Origin: Sinotaia quadrata
Taxonomy: Eukaryota > Mollusca > Gastropoda > Architaenioglossa > Viviparidae
NCBI GenBank assembly: GCA_028829895.1
Contig: CM054181.1
Span: forward strand, 107,976,860-108,040,859
Reading direction: 5' to 3'
DNA: 64,000 bases
Shown: positions 47,043-58,351 of the stretch, piece by piece
Layout: every line of letters begins with the position of its first letter
How positions within the stretch are numbered: position 1 is the first letter of the stretch
Made by a program: the position numbers and the translations under genes
The notes under the pieces: generated by a model
Databases searched by the model: none
Seen by the model: only the letters and a program-made list of their open reading frames with translations
What the model was told of the DNA's origin: nothing

Positions 47043-47045
<3 letters not shown>

Positions 47046-49700
47046 TACACAACCGAGAAAGTAGATGACCCATGGTCTCATTCTTGTTTGCGACTTAATC
47101 AATCACACTTTACTTCTCTGCTCCAAGTAGTTGGTCGTTGGTCAAAGGTGGACTAAGATGCGGGGTATGAGACAATTAGGTCTAGAAGTATTTTTTCCTG
47201 CCTTGCAGATTAAAGTCTGAGGGTAGAGCTAAACCAGAGAGTATCAGAGGTCTGGAAACCAAATTCCCTTCAAAATTCCTGTTAGTCCGCTGGGTCGAAA
47301 CCTTCGAGCCATCAGGCCGAAATAAATATTTTCCTTTTAAAATGGAATAATTTGTATGGCTTGGTATTTATATGCATGTGTTTGTTTGTATTTGTGCATT
47401 TAACAGTAATAGTTCAAAAAGGTGATTTATCTTGTATTTCTCAGAGAATGGAATACATTAGCTCCTGATCTTTCGCCTCGCGAAACAAGAATCTGATTTA
47501 TGTTGTGACTAAATTTATTTTCAGACATCGTAACCTTCCATGAAAGAAAAACAAATTGTACCAGGTGATGTTTAATTACATGACGTCATTCTAATACTTA
47601 TATTTCAAACGCAGCCAATTGGATCTTCAAGCGCTAATGTGTTATTATTATTGTTTCTCTTGCTGTTGTTGTTGATGATGTTCTTGTCTAAATTCGATTT
47701 TAATGAGAAAGTGTATTTAATTACAGACTGTGCGCTGGTCATAGTCTACGATGCATTAAATATGAATGAAACGTGTGATGAAAGCTTAATCAGAAGCGTG
47801 TATTAGCGAAAGATTTATTTAAAGCTATCGAAGTCGGCGTACAAAATGTGCGTGCTGAAGGTGTCTGCTTCGCATCCGCGTAAACCGCTCGGCCGTTTTC
47901 TGAACCCTTCTCCAGGGCCAGCCATCAGTCCGACAAGAATGGATTCATAGCCCCAGGGGCAACATTGCAATAAGGTAAAATGGTTCCAGAAGTCGAGTAA
48001 ACAAGAACTTATCCCGTTCGGTGTGGATCGCGTCCGACCAAAGTCCTTGCTCGGACTGATTTAGTGTGAGAACTGTAAGCTCCCTGCAGTAAAAGTGTAC
48101 AAAAGAAGCACATTTTTAAAGTAATGTGGGACCTATGTACCTATGGACCTATGTACTTTCTTGTTTCGTCTGATTCTTGCTATTATTTCCTGAAACAATC
48201 GTTTATAAAAATAAAATAAGATAAAGAGTATAAATATATGTGTTAATGCGCCGACGTCGCAGAGTAGCTCTCGCGTTTCTTCAGTCCTAGTTGGCTCCTC
48301 TGTACTGGTCAGCGATACTAAACGACACATCAGAAGTCGATACGTTGCTAGCGTTACCGTATGTCATTATTTTTGTTTTTTAATGCTAATTTATTTTATT
48401 ATGCTTGTATTCATGTTGGTGCGTAAGGAACTGTATGTAACTTTATTGATGTTGGGTGCAATAAACATACAGCAATGGAAATTTCTCTTTTATCTGTATT
48501 TAACTACTCTAATTACTTTAGTGAAATATTGTGCAGTTATCAATATCTGAAAGATCGAATTACATTCTTCAAATTAAATATTCAGTAATTATTTTTAATT
48601 TAAAGGTAAAACAATATCCGGCATACACTTTACTTGACAAAACCTAAAACCTATATATTCATATGTGAGTTTCCATATTCAAAAGTAAATTGACACATTT
48701 CGCTGTTAATCATCTTTCAGCAATTAAAAACACATGTCGTCCTACTTCAGGAGTGTTTGTTTATAGTTTCACGCTTATTCTTTACAAGTGCGCTGACGTA
48801 GACGTCACCAATGCTGTAATTGTGTTCCATACCGGAGTTGTGTGACATAGACGTCACCAATGCTGTAAGTGGGATTGATCCAGAACCTCAAGTGGGTTTG
48901 TTCAAGCAAGTAAAATGCCCACATGGGTTCTGATTCCGGCTCGAGGCGAAAAGCTTACAGGTGACTCTTAGGTGGTGAGGTTAGACCTAGACCTAGTCCT
49001 ATTAATAGGGTCCCGTGTGCTCCTATCCGGAATTTTTAGGCTGTTAAAATTTGTGGACGGAAATACCTCTCCAGAGAGAGACAACGTCATATTTCCACTC
49101 CTCCCATCCAATGTACCGTCTTCTCCCACAATCCACCTCGGCATCCGTAACATTATATTGCCCAATCCAGATCACAGATCTCCCACTATGTGATTCATCC
49201 CGACAGTCAAAATTGGAGCCGTTATGAAGTCTAATTCAAACAACAGAATATACGTATGTACATACCTTTCTTTAAAGCCCTGCCGCAGGTAATGACACTA
49301 GTGGCCTTGACTGCTTTGAGTATTTAGGGAGTGGAGAGGTGAGGAAATCAAAGATCGTGACACTGGTGAGTAAAGGGTTTACGAATGTGGTTTCTTAAGC
49401 ACGCTTTGAGTGCGAATGGTTCCAGTTAAACTCCTTCGCAAGACTGTGATACGAACGTAGGAAGCGACCGCTACAACAGCTAAATCACCATTAGAAATAA
49501 CGGCAACTGTGGCAAATGCTGAACAATTCAGCCCACGTTCAACACAAACATTTAACAGATCGACTTTGCTTTGCATATACTACCGGTTTAATACTTTAAG
49601 TTTCACACCTGATCCAAGCAACTTTTCACTCGATATCCGCCCACCTCCACCACCACCACAACCCCAAAATCTCGTACCTTCCATCTGAATCGAGAGAGAG
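47043..49700. other. spacer; weak SINE-like and poly(A)-like signals
   Basis: No gene supported. The minus strand at 47881-47894 reads GGCCGAGCGGTTTA, close to the polymerase III A box of Ser/Leu tRNAs, with a poor B box (GACTTCGATAGC) at 47823-47834; this may be a worn SINE head. AATAAA at about 48461-48466 in a GT/T-rich context could be a poly(A) signal. A 26-nt duplication holding GACGTCAC occurs at 48794-48819 and 48843-48868. Frames on both strands at 48968-49193 have no domain. Confidence 0.35.
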
Positions 49701-49714
49701 AAATATTGAAAAGA

Positions 49715-49840
49715 TCGAAAAAAGAAAGAAAGAAAGAAAAAAAGAAACAAAGAAAGAAACAAAGAAACAAAGAAGCAAAGAAATGGAGACAGAAATGTGA
49801 GAGAGAGAAAAGAAAAGAGAGAAAAAGAGAGATAGTGATG
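49715..49840. repeat. (GAAA)/(GAAAC) purine-rich tract
   Basis: Long run of GAAA, GAAAC and GAGA units on the plus strand. The Phe/Leu/Ser-rich minus frames (49580-49965) are its translations. Confidence 0.88.
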
Positions 49841-49859
49841 ACAAACAACAAATACCATT

Positions 49860-50565
49860 GGAAAAGGCAATCGTTACATCCGATTTTTTCCCATGTAATT
49901 GTTCTTTGTCGATATTTCATTCTCGAGTCTGTGATGTTTTTGTATTTCCACCTAATAGCCTGCACGGGTAGAATGCTATTTTGTGTTGGTGGTTGGCGTT
50001 GTTTACGTGTAGTACTTGTGCACTAAAGTCCTTTTTAATTTCTTAGCCGTGGTAAGGGACAAGAACAGAGAAAAAGATAAGATACATTTTAGAAAGTTAA
50101 TTAATTAAAGTAAAGCTACTTATTGCATTTTTCGTTAGAAATATAAGATTATTTAGTAAGCAAAATGGAATATATTATTTCGCTGTTTTAACTAATAATG
50201 TTTGAAGCTTTGGTCTGACTTATAACTGGAATAGAATGCCTCTCTTGAACAGATGGCGTATTGACGACTATAACAAATGTACACAAAAAGAGTTTCCATC
50301 GAATATGGGAGAGTTTCCTGTAGATTACATGAATCTTCATTCATATTAGCATTGTGAAAAGTAATGATTTCATCACACCGTCAATATTGTACCATTCATT
50401 TTTTTTTACATTATCGTTTATAACATTGTTAAGAATTTTATGAAGACGTGTAATTTTCTATAACATTTGGAGTGGTTGTCAAGCACAGAATATTATATTT
50501 TTATAGAGCAATATTTCACACTACTGAATAAAGAAATATATATAATAAAATTGTTATGTCTTTGG
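49860..50565. other. AT-rich spacer
   Basis: No gene recognised. Confidence 0.5.
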
Positions 50566-50574
50566 GATTGGAGG

Positions 50575-50840
50575 GTGGGGTAACTCTAAAACTACTGGAC
50601 TGATTTTTTTCGGACTATTGTTGTTTGCTTTAGCGCCCTAGAATCAAAATAGACTATTTAGCAACCCACTAACCCATTAAGGAGACCGCCAGTAGCCCTA
50701 AAACTATAAGTCAGTAGCCCTAAAACTACGAGTAAGTAGCCCTAAAACTACGAGCTGGTAGACCTGAAACTACAAAAATAGTAACGTGTGTGCATGCGCA
50801 ACATAGAACCGCTTGGTGGGATATAAATAGCCCTATATTG
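50575..50840. mobile_element. possible Helitron-like leader fragment with 22-bp repeats
   Basis: CTCTAAAACTACTGGACTGA resembles a phrase common near the ends of Helitron-like elements in invertebrates (recalled wording, not searched). It is followed at 50680-50775 by about four ~22-bp units AGTAGCCCTAAAACTACGAG, and then by TATAAATAG at 50822. No helicase or Rep sequence is present. Confidence 0.25.
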
Positions 50841-51450
50841 CTCTGACCACCGGTGCACTGTGGACACTTTCTAGCTTCCGTGGATTCACCTAGGTAGACT
50901 TTCTCATTTTAAATATATAGTATTTTGGTGGATTACATTGCCCCGTGTGTTTAGCTCTTATTGTTGCATTCTTATTCAACAACATTGTGAACCAGTTCCT
51001 TATCCACTTGATTTCTTAACAACATAACAACACAACATCTACATAATATTTCTAAACGTTGGTGCACCCGTAATGCTGTTTCATAATCTAAATATTTTAT
51101 TACAGCTAAGTGTACTATTAAAAGCCTTCTAGAAAAAAACACCCCTGTTTCAAGACTTCATCACACATTTATGGATTACAAGATGAAAAATGATTGTTGT
51201 TTTTAGTCAACATATAATTTTTTTAAATTATGAGATGAAAATTGTTTCTCTTGCATCAACATCAACTTTCATTCAAAGTCAAGCATGGTTGAACCAATGA
51301 CTAAATCTTGAGCTATCCTGTCCTACTCTGAACCAGTCAAACCGAATCATGGCAGTGCTGCTTTTCACATCTGATATCGGTTGATTGATTGCGAGCGTTT
51401 GTTAGATTCTCAGGAGCAGAAACTGCAGATTCAAATTGTAACTGTCTGTT
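50841..51450. other. AT-rich spacer
   Basis: No gene recognised. Confidence 0.45.
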
Positions 51451-51454
51451 GTAA

Positions 51455-51810
51455 CCATGACCTTCACCACTACTGGGATGATTGAAGACGATGAATTGAA
51501 GAGTGGATGCGATAACAGTACGGTTAGAGATGGTAGTGATTTGTATGATGGCATAGGTGGAGCTGTGATGACAGTTGTAGTTGGCGTGTGTAGCAGCAGT
51601 ATAGATGGAGATGATGATGGCATTTGTGACGATAATGCCTACCATGATCGTGGTATTGACGTTAGTGGTAATGGCTGTTAGAGTTGGGGATATTTACAAC
51701 AACACTGACGTCGATGGTAGTCGTGTTCATTCTGATGGTACTGTTAACAGCTGTTGGTTTATAGAAATTAGCAGTAATATTGAAAGTGATTTTGATGGTA
51801 GTTGTTGAGG
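51455..51810. repeat. GATGGTAGTGA-type low-complexity tract
   Basis: Loose repetition of GATGGTA and GTTGTAGTT trinucleotide-like wording on the plus strand. Several frames stay open on both strands (Asp/Gly/Val-rich on plus, Thr/Ser/Pro-rich on minus), as expected for such composition. Confidence 0.45.
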
Positions 51811-52034
51811 CTTAGGAAGAAATGTGTTCTGTCTTTGTGATGGGTTACTTTGTTGAGACTGAGAGTTGAGCTCTTAGTGCTTACTTTCTAGTGGCAGTGT
51901 TGCTGATGACTGCGGTTGGTGAGCTACGTGGATTGGGCAACTATAGATACTGGTATCATGTAGCATACTTACTCCTCTCTTACCCTGAAGTATGTTTGTG
52001 CAAACACAAAATTATAAGACTGGTTGCACACCAG

Positions 52035-52200
52035 ACAGATTTACAGGTAGATAATAGTCACTGACTAACTTGATAAGAACATAGGCCAAGCTCAATGACT
52101 GACTTAAAAAGTACCTAGACCAGGGTCACTGATTGACTTAATAAGTATCTTGACCAAGGTCACAGACTGATTTTATACGTACCTGGACCAATCTACATGT
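52035..52200. repeat. degenerate ~46-bp tandem repeat, 4 copies
   Basis: AGGGTCACTGATTGACTTAA and GTACCTGGACCA recur four times with moderate drift. Confidence 0.7.
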
Positions 52201-52453
52201 GCATGTCTGGACATTTGTTAAGACATCAAAACATTGTACTTGTATATAGACTGAGTAGATAACTCACCTTCTGCTAATCAATAAAACAAACTAACTGTTA
52301 ATGACATAATTTCATAAGCCCCAATCACTGAATAACCAGAAAACTGTTAGGTGTATTCGGATAAAAAAGAAATGAGTCTGTTAGGTAAAGACAAATTAAT
52401 ACAAAGGGAAAAGAAAAACTTATAATTATATCTAAGCATGTTGAAACTGGGCA

Positions 52454-53957
52454 TGTGATGCCAATACCACTTAGTTAATGAATATGATAATTATTAATTA
52501 TTTAATCATATAAAAATAATTACATGTAATGAGAGTCTTAATTTATTTTATTAATGATCAGCCAGCAGTCACCACTCGTCTCTCTCACTTGGCAGATATG
52601 CAGGCACTGTAAACGTTTTCTCTCTTCCATTCATTAAACATTTACGATCATACAATCTTTCCATAGGTGGAAAACGTCTTACTAAAGAAGACAAATCTGT
52701 CTTTAATCTATATATAATGAGCCTGCATCCACTCACTTTCCTCTCCAATATATGGTAATCAATATGCATCAGAAGGGGAATACATTTAATAAATCAACAA
52801 TCAAACATTCATATGACAAATACAATGAAATAGATGATGTCAATTATTTCCATGAAACCATGTTCAAATAATTTATATAATTCACAGTCTTATGCCTAAA
52901 ATACAATTCAATAATTTATTAGAAATCACATGTTAATTGTTATCAGGGAATAGAAATGGAGTTATTAGAGATAAGGGATAATAGTTTTTACATAACTGCT
53001 CTCTCAACAGTCTTTCGCTTGTTTTGCAACAATGCCACAAATTATAGTTCAGTTCAATTTCCACATGTTTCTCTCCTCATGTTGAAAACAGATTTGCTGC
53101 TTGTTCTCTTGAAGTCAACCTGGGATTGTTCTACCATACCAGTTCATTCATGCATAACAGCAATTGTAGTAATTTCTAATACTTCACCATAAGTGAACTT
53201 TTCTTAATGTAGTCAGCATACTTTGCCACCACACATCAAAGGAGCAGTTTGTTCCTTTACACTTACACACACTGCTTCTTTCCTCTACTATGGTCAGTCG
53301 TAGCAGTTTACAATCAGTAAACCAGAAAATTTATAGCACACACAGAAATAAAAAAGGCTATATGCCTGAAAAAATATATAATCAAGGAGCAACGCTATGT
53401 TTCCAGTTTATTGCTTTATAACTCCATTTTTTCTTACATTCCAGTCTCAACTTACTATTCCCTGCAACGGTATATATTAGCTCAATACATGCGCACAGCA
53501 AATTAAATACATCATATAAAAACAATGACAGCATTTTACTTCTACATTTGCAGAAATAATAGTCTACTCACATAATACATCTTATTAAAACACAAGCATA
53601 ACACATCATTAGCAAAAATGCTAATGGCCGCCTTTCAAGACTGGACTTCTTTGCCACGTCAAATTCAAGTGATCAGACAACATATTTCTCTACAGCAGGT
53701 AAACCTTTAGATCTCAGCCCATTGGCTGATCTCGTTCTCGTAATTCATAACGATTGGATGCTATAAACTACTCACCCAGTTGGTGTGATTTGCATTACAT
53801 CAGCACTTTCTAGCATATTCTCATTTCTGTTTATTTCCAACTCTGACAGTTTCAAAAATACTATCACAAGGATTACCCAAGGTCGGGTCACTATGACAAT
53901 TAACAATATATATAACAATTAAATTTTAAAATAGGGATAGGCAAATTTACTCCTCCA
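52454..53957. mobile_element. dispersed repeat copy C (full-length, LTR-like)
   Basis: About 1504 bp from TGTGATGCCAATACC to TTTACTCCTCCA, colinear with copy B. The right terminus has lost the CACA seen in copies A and B. The 66-codon minus frame (52569-52769) covers the most conserved block but has stops in the other copies, so it is not taken as coding. Confidence 0.65.
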
Positions 53958-53959
53958 AA

Positions 53960-54255
53960 AGGCGAATCAAAATAATGAAAAGAAACAGACTCAACGAAAT
54001 GTTTCACATGAAAGAAAGAAATATTTTAACAGGACAATTTTAGAAAATGATATTGGAAACATTGTGCTTCCATACAACTTACTGAATAGCTTTAAAAAAA
54101 TGATCCATACATTCAACAGAATATCTTCTAATATCAAAGGAATAAAGCATTTCCTTCTACTTTTGTTTCTGCTTCATTAATTCAGAGCAGAGGTCTTTCA
54201 TGATTAGATCAATCCATATGTCATTGCAGACGAGTACTGACATTCGACCTTTTTA
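53960..54255. other. AT-rich spacer
   Basis: No gene recognised. Confidence 0.45.
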
Positions 54256-54259
54256 AGCG

Positions 54260-54274
54260 GTGTGTGTGTGTGTT

Positions 54275-54322
<48 letters not shown>
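54260..54322. repeat. (GT)n microsatellite
   Basis: About 28 GT units with TTTGTTTG interruptions near the left. Confidence 0.95.
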
Positions 54323-54324
<2 letters not shown>

Positions 54325-55360
54325 AACAAAAGTGTCTGTTATGGAAAATTCGACTAATTTAGATATATCGCTGGTCTCTCACGTAATGTTACAGAAAGAC
54401 GTACAGTATACTTATTCAAACCTGATGGTTGGTCTTGTTGACTAGATAGTAAGGCATTATACCATTTTTTGTTTGTTTGTTGGAGAAATAGGGATGGAGG
54501 GAGAGCTGCCTGCCTGGGCATACAAAAATGCAGCTGTTTCTCTCTCTTCCTAATGCATATGCAAGGTCACCCTCACACACAATCACACACGCATACACAC
54601 AGTTACACACGCTTGCACACGGACAGATGGGGAAAGAGTTTTCTACAAATCACGTGTAGTATCACCAAGTCATTATGTCTCAGTGGTACTGATTATACTG
54701 GTCATAATGTCGGGTTTTGGTAGTCATGGTAATATGCTGTAGTTCTGATAGTGTTAATAATTATGTGGATTGATAAACGGGTTATAATGTGGCTTTGTAA
54801 TGACAACAATATTTGAGTTTAATAGTTGTAATATTTTTGTGGTTTATGGTGCTTTGAAGAAACAAAATTTGTTATGATTTGACAATGATTGTAACAATGT
54901 AGCTTGATTGTGATTTTGTAGCGACAAAAATATGATTTGATCGTGTTGTTAAGTTTTTTTTAATGAAGGGTGATGAGATTTGATGAGATCATTGTTGTAG
55001 TGATGGTGACTATGGTGGTGACGAGAACGTTTGCGATGGTGTTGAGTTTGATGATAGTGATAACAACGATGGAATTAGAACATAACTTATTTATTAAACA
55101 CCGACTGCAATTTGCACTAGATGTCTTTATAACAAGAAGTTAAGTGACTTTAATACTGCAATAAAAACAACATGCAAATATCGAGCAGTAGTAACTCATT
55201 CTGCAGACATTTGTAACAGTATCGAAGACATGGTAAAAAATATCTATAAGTTACTCAGTCTTCAAGAATTAACAAATCGTCTTGGTATCCAAGGTGGTAC
55301 AGAGGTATGATGGAAGTCAACCAAAAAAGAAATCATAACTGCACCACAGTGACATGTTTA
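54323..55360. other. spacer, no supported gene
   Basis: No gene recognised. 54720-55075 is a T/G-rich tract with recurring TTGTAATG and GATGGTG phrases on the plus strand. Confidence 0.45.
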
Positions 55361-55364
55361 CATA

Positions 55365-55665
55365 TATATATGACAAATGACGTACATATATAACCACGTT
55401 ACATGACGTACATATATAACCATGACACGTGACGTACATATATAACCACGTTACATGACGTACATATATAACCATGACACGTGACGTACATATATAACCA
55501 CGTTACATGACGTACATATATAACCATGACACGTGACGTACATATATAACCACGTTATATGACGTACACATATAATCATGACACATGACGTACATGTATA
55601 ACCTTGACACGTGAGGTGCATACATAATCATGACACATGACGTACATATATAACCACGATACATT
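55365..55665. repeat. 26-bp array alternating two unit types
   Basis: Units of 26 bp share TGACGTACATATATAACCA. They alternate between a type continuing CGTTACA and a type continuing TGACACG, giving a 52-bp higher-order unit for most of the array before it decays at the right. Each unit has a TGACGT half-site. Confidence 0.92.
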
Positions 55666-56345
55666 CTAATTAAGCATACACTTGCAGGAAAGTCGTTGTC
55701 AATTATCATCCTCCAATGTATAGAGCTCCGATATAGAGCGCCAGTAGATGTCCATGGGTCCTGATAATAGTGACGATCGAACCACCTGATCCCAAAGCCC
55801 CCAAACGTCCTTTGTGAATGACTAAAAGTACTGTGAATACCATAGTTTTAGAGTTTCCCCATTACAACCAGCACAGGTTCCCAATTCGAACGCAATATAT
55901 ATATAAATTACCAAAGTCGACGTCACTTTGGTCCCAGCTTCGGGCAATTCGGAACTGCCTCTCGCACCGAGTTCACCGTGGAGACGAATCAATTTTGAAA
56001 GCCGAATTGACATAAAGCAGGGAAACTTGTATGCGACGGTTGTGGCTTCGCTATGCCCTATGGGAAGATTCTGAGGGCGCGGTGCTGAGTCCCAGCCCTT
56101 TCCTCCACCGGCAGAGTGTCTCTTGAAAGCATGAATTAGCCAGCAAGGTCGACTGATGCTTCAAAACCTTTGTTCAAATCACATCGACCGGGTTCCGCCT
56201 CTGCCCTTCCGTTCTCTCTCCTTTTAACAGCGGTATTTTTTTTGTTGTTATTGACGATGTTTGCGATTTTTGTTTCTCTTTCTTTGATGAGAGGGTAGGT
56301 AAAGGTAATATGTGTACATGCATTTGTGATTACGGTATGATTTGT
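55666..56345. other. spacer, partly GC-richer
   Basis: No gene recognised. 55890-56210 is the GC-richest part, with small frames on both strands and no domain. Confidence 0.4.
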
Positions 56346-56347
56346 TC

Positions 56348-56349
<2 letters not shown>

Positions 56350-56414
<65 letters not shown>
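56350..56414. repeat. (GT)n microsatellite
   Basis: About 32 uninterrupted GT units. Confidence 0.95.
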
Positions 56415-56415
<1 letters not shown>

Positions 56416-56634
56416 AAGGGAAATAATCATTTGTGATTTAGTCTTCGGGCGCGTAGTGTCGTAATTCAGATACGTGTTTGTTGGATTGGATATATCATTA
56501 TGAAACACTTTCTTCTCTCTCTTTCTTTCCTTCTCTTTCTCTTCGTGTGTTTCTTCTTTTACTTGTTTCTTACTCCTCCTTTCTGGAATAGACGCAAATG
56601 TGTCGTTTATATATATATTATCTTTCTCTCTCCC

Positions 56635-56636
<2 letters not shown>

Positions 56637-56707
<71 letters not shown>

Positions 56708-56950
56708 CACACACACAAACACACACATACACAAACACACACACATACACACACACACACACATATATAACCTATATACAAATACACACATAATCACATA
56801 CACACTTACACACACACACTCTTACACATATCCCCCTTTCAAGGCACTGCGCGCATTCGCACATGCAAGCACACATGAATACATGCAGTCACAATGAGCA
56901 CACATTACACACACATTCACAAACGTATTCACACACGCACCCAACACACT
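56637..56950. repeat. (AC)n microsatellite with long imperfect tail
   Basis: About 34 pure AC units (56637-56704), then a 240-bp decayed tail of ACAC, ACAT and TCAC units. Confidence 0.93.
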
Positions 56951-56999
56951 TTTCGTTTGATCGATTTTTACTGACAGTCAATTTTCCGCATGAAATCAG

Positions 57000-57450
57000 C
57001 TAGAGCTGGAGAGGACATTGAACAGAAAGTAATCAGTCATCATTTCGAGCAAAGCGTCACACGTTTTTGTTTACATTTTTGAAGAGCAATTAAGAATAGT
57101 TGTAAGGCAGGGGACACCATTTTAAAAGACGCATGGGTTCTTTTATTTACCCTTTACGTAAAATCTTTGTCAGATATTTGCAAATAGAGTTATCTCTGTG
57201 CTTGATATGCAAATCAAAACCCACTGAAACCGTTTCCTGAGTGTGATATTAAATCGTAAATTATGTTTTAATGCTATCAACTGCGCTTTGTTTTAGAAAC
57301 AGAATTAATCGGTCGTTTGTTGTCAGAGAATCTATGCATTAAAATACAAGCATTTCTGTCCTCGAATGCAATGCCAATTAGAGGTGGGCTTTTCAATCAC
57401 GCTTCAGATTTATTCAAATTAGAGGTTTTATTTTTGTTTTGTTGAAATAA
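57000..57450. promoter_or_regulatory. possible conserved regulatory block
   Basis: A repeat-free stretch dense in short homeodomain- and POU-type motifs: ATGCAAAT octamer (57207-57214), TTTGCAAAT (about 57177-57185), CAATTAAG, GAATTAATC, CCAATTAGAGG (about 57373) and TATGCATTA. Both strands are closed in all frames beyond short ORFs, so it is not an exon. Dense motif clusters in a gene-poor region resemble developmental enhancers, but conservation is unknown. Confidence 0.3.
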
Positions 57451-57765
57451 ATGCATTATATCTGCTATTCATTTTAGTATTTAGTAACCTATACGATTTT
57501 CACAAGGAACAGGAAGGTAAACATGCTTTAAAAAATTGTTTCAGTGAAATGTAAACCGCATGTAGTTGTTGTTTGAAAGCTGTTTCACTTCTTTAAACGC
57601 TTTGGAAAGGCAAAACAAAACTCGACTCGTGTTATTTTTATCGACGTCACTAATGAATTGTTTCACTTCATTCCGAGTAAAAATATTTTCGCATCTTTCC
57701 AAACAATGTTAACTTCGACTGTTTACGAAGACCTCGTTCCGATTTTCAGGAATTTTACGATAATC

Positions 57766-58005
57766 TTGCTGGACTTGGGGCTTTATGGTCATCACTTGCT
57801 GGACTTGGGGCTTTATAGTCATCGCTTGCTGGACTTGGGGCTTTGTAGTCATCACTTGCTGGACTTGGGGCTTTGTAGTCATCACTTGCTGGACTTGGGG
57901 CTTTGTAGTCATCGCTTGCTGGACTTGGGGCTTTGTAGTCATCACTTGCTGGACTTGGGGCTTTATAGTCAGGACCTGCTGGAGCTTTATAGTCAGGACT
58001 TTGCC
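57766..58005. repeat. 30-bp minisatellite, ~8 copies
   Basis: Core CTTGCTGGACTTGGGGCTTT followed by (A/G)TAGTCATC, repeated every 30 bp; the last units are shortened. The period is a multiple of three, so several frames on both strands are open (164, 125 and 87 codons). Repeat translations, for example LLDLGLCSHH. Confidence 0.92.
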
Positions 58006-58242
58006 GTCATTGCCTGTTGGACTCTTTTCAATGTGGTCTCTGTTTTGACAGCAACAGTCTTCACATTGTCTATCCAGCACAGTCATAGACTTTTGCAGAT
58101 ATGTGTTAAGCTTTCATTCACTGCAGTTTCAATGGAATGTTGCGCTAAATAACTTTGGCAATTGTTACGGAAATATATTGAAAATTGACTTCTTTCTTTC
58201 TCTTACTATATATCTCTCTCTTTATCTAGTATTTGGGTGCGC

Positions 58243-58279
<37 letters not shown>

Positions 58280-58281
58280 GT

Positions 58282-58350
<69 letters not shown>
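58243..58350. repeat. (GT)n microsatellite
   Basis: About 50 GT units with one TTTTGTGTGTA interruption. Confidence 0.95.

Positions 58351-58351
<1 letters not shown>

Noticed and set aside
47823..47900. tRNA Ser/Leu-like A box on the minus strand (GGCCGAGCGGTTTA)
   Set aside because: B box is poor, arms do not pair into a cloverleaf and there is no acceptor stem; at most a worn SINE head.
48968..49193. Paired ORFs on both strands in a GC-richer patch
   Set aside because: No domain, no splice framework, equal openness on both strands.
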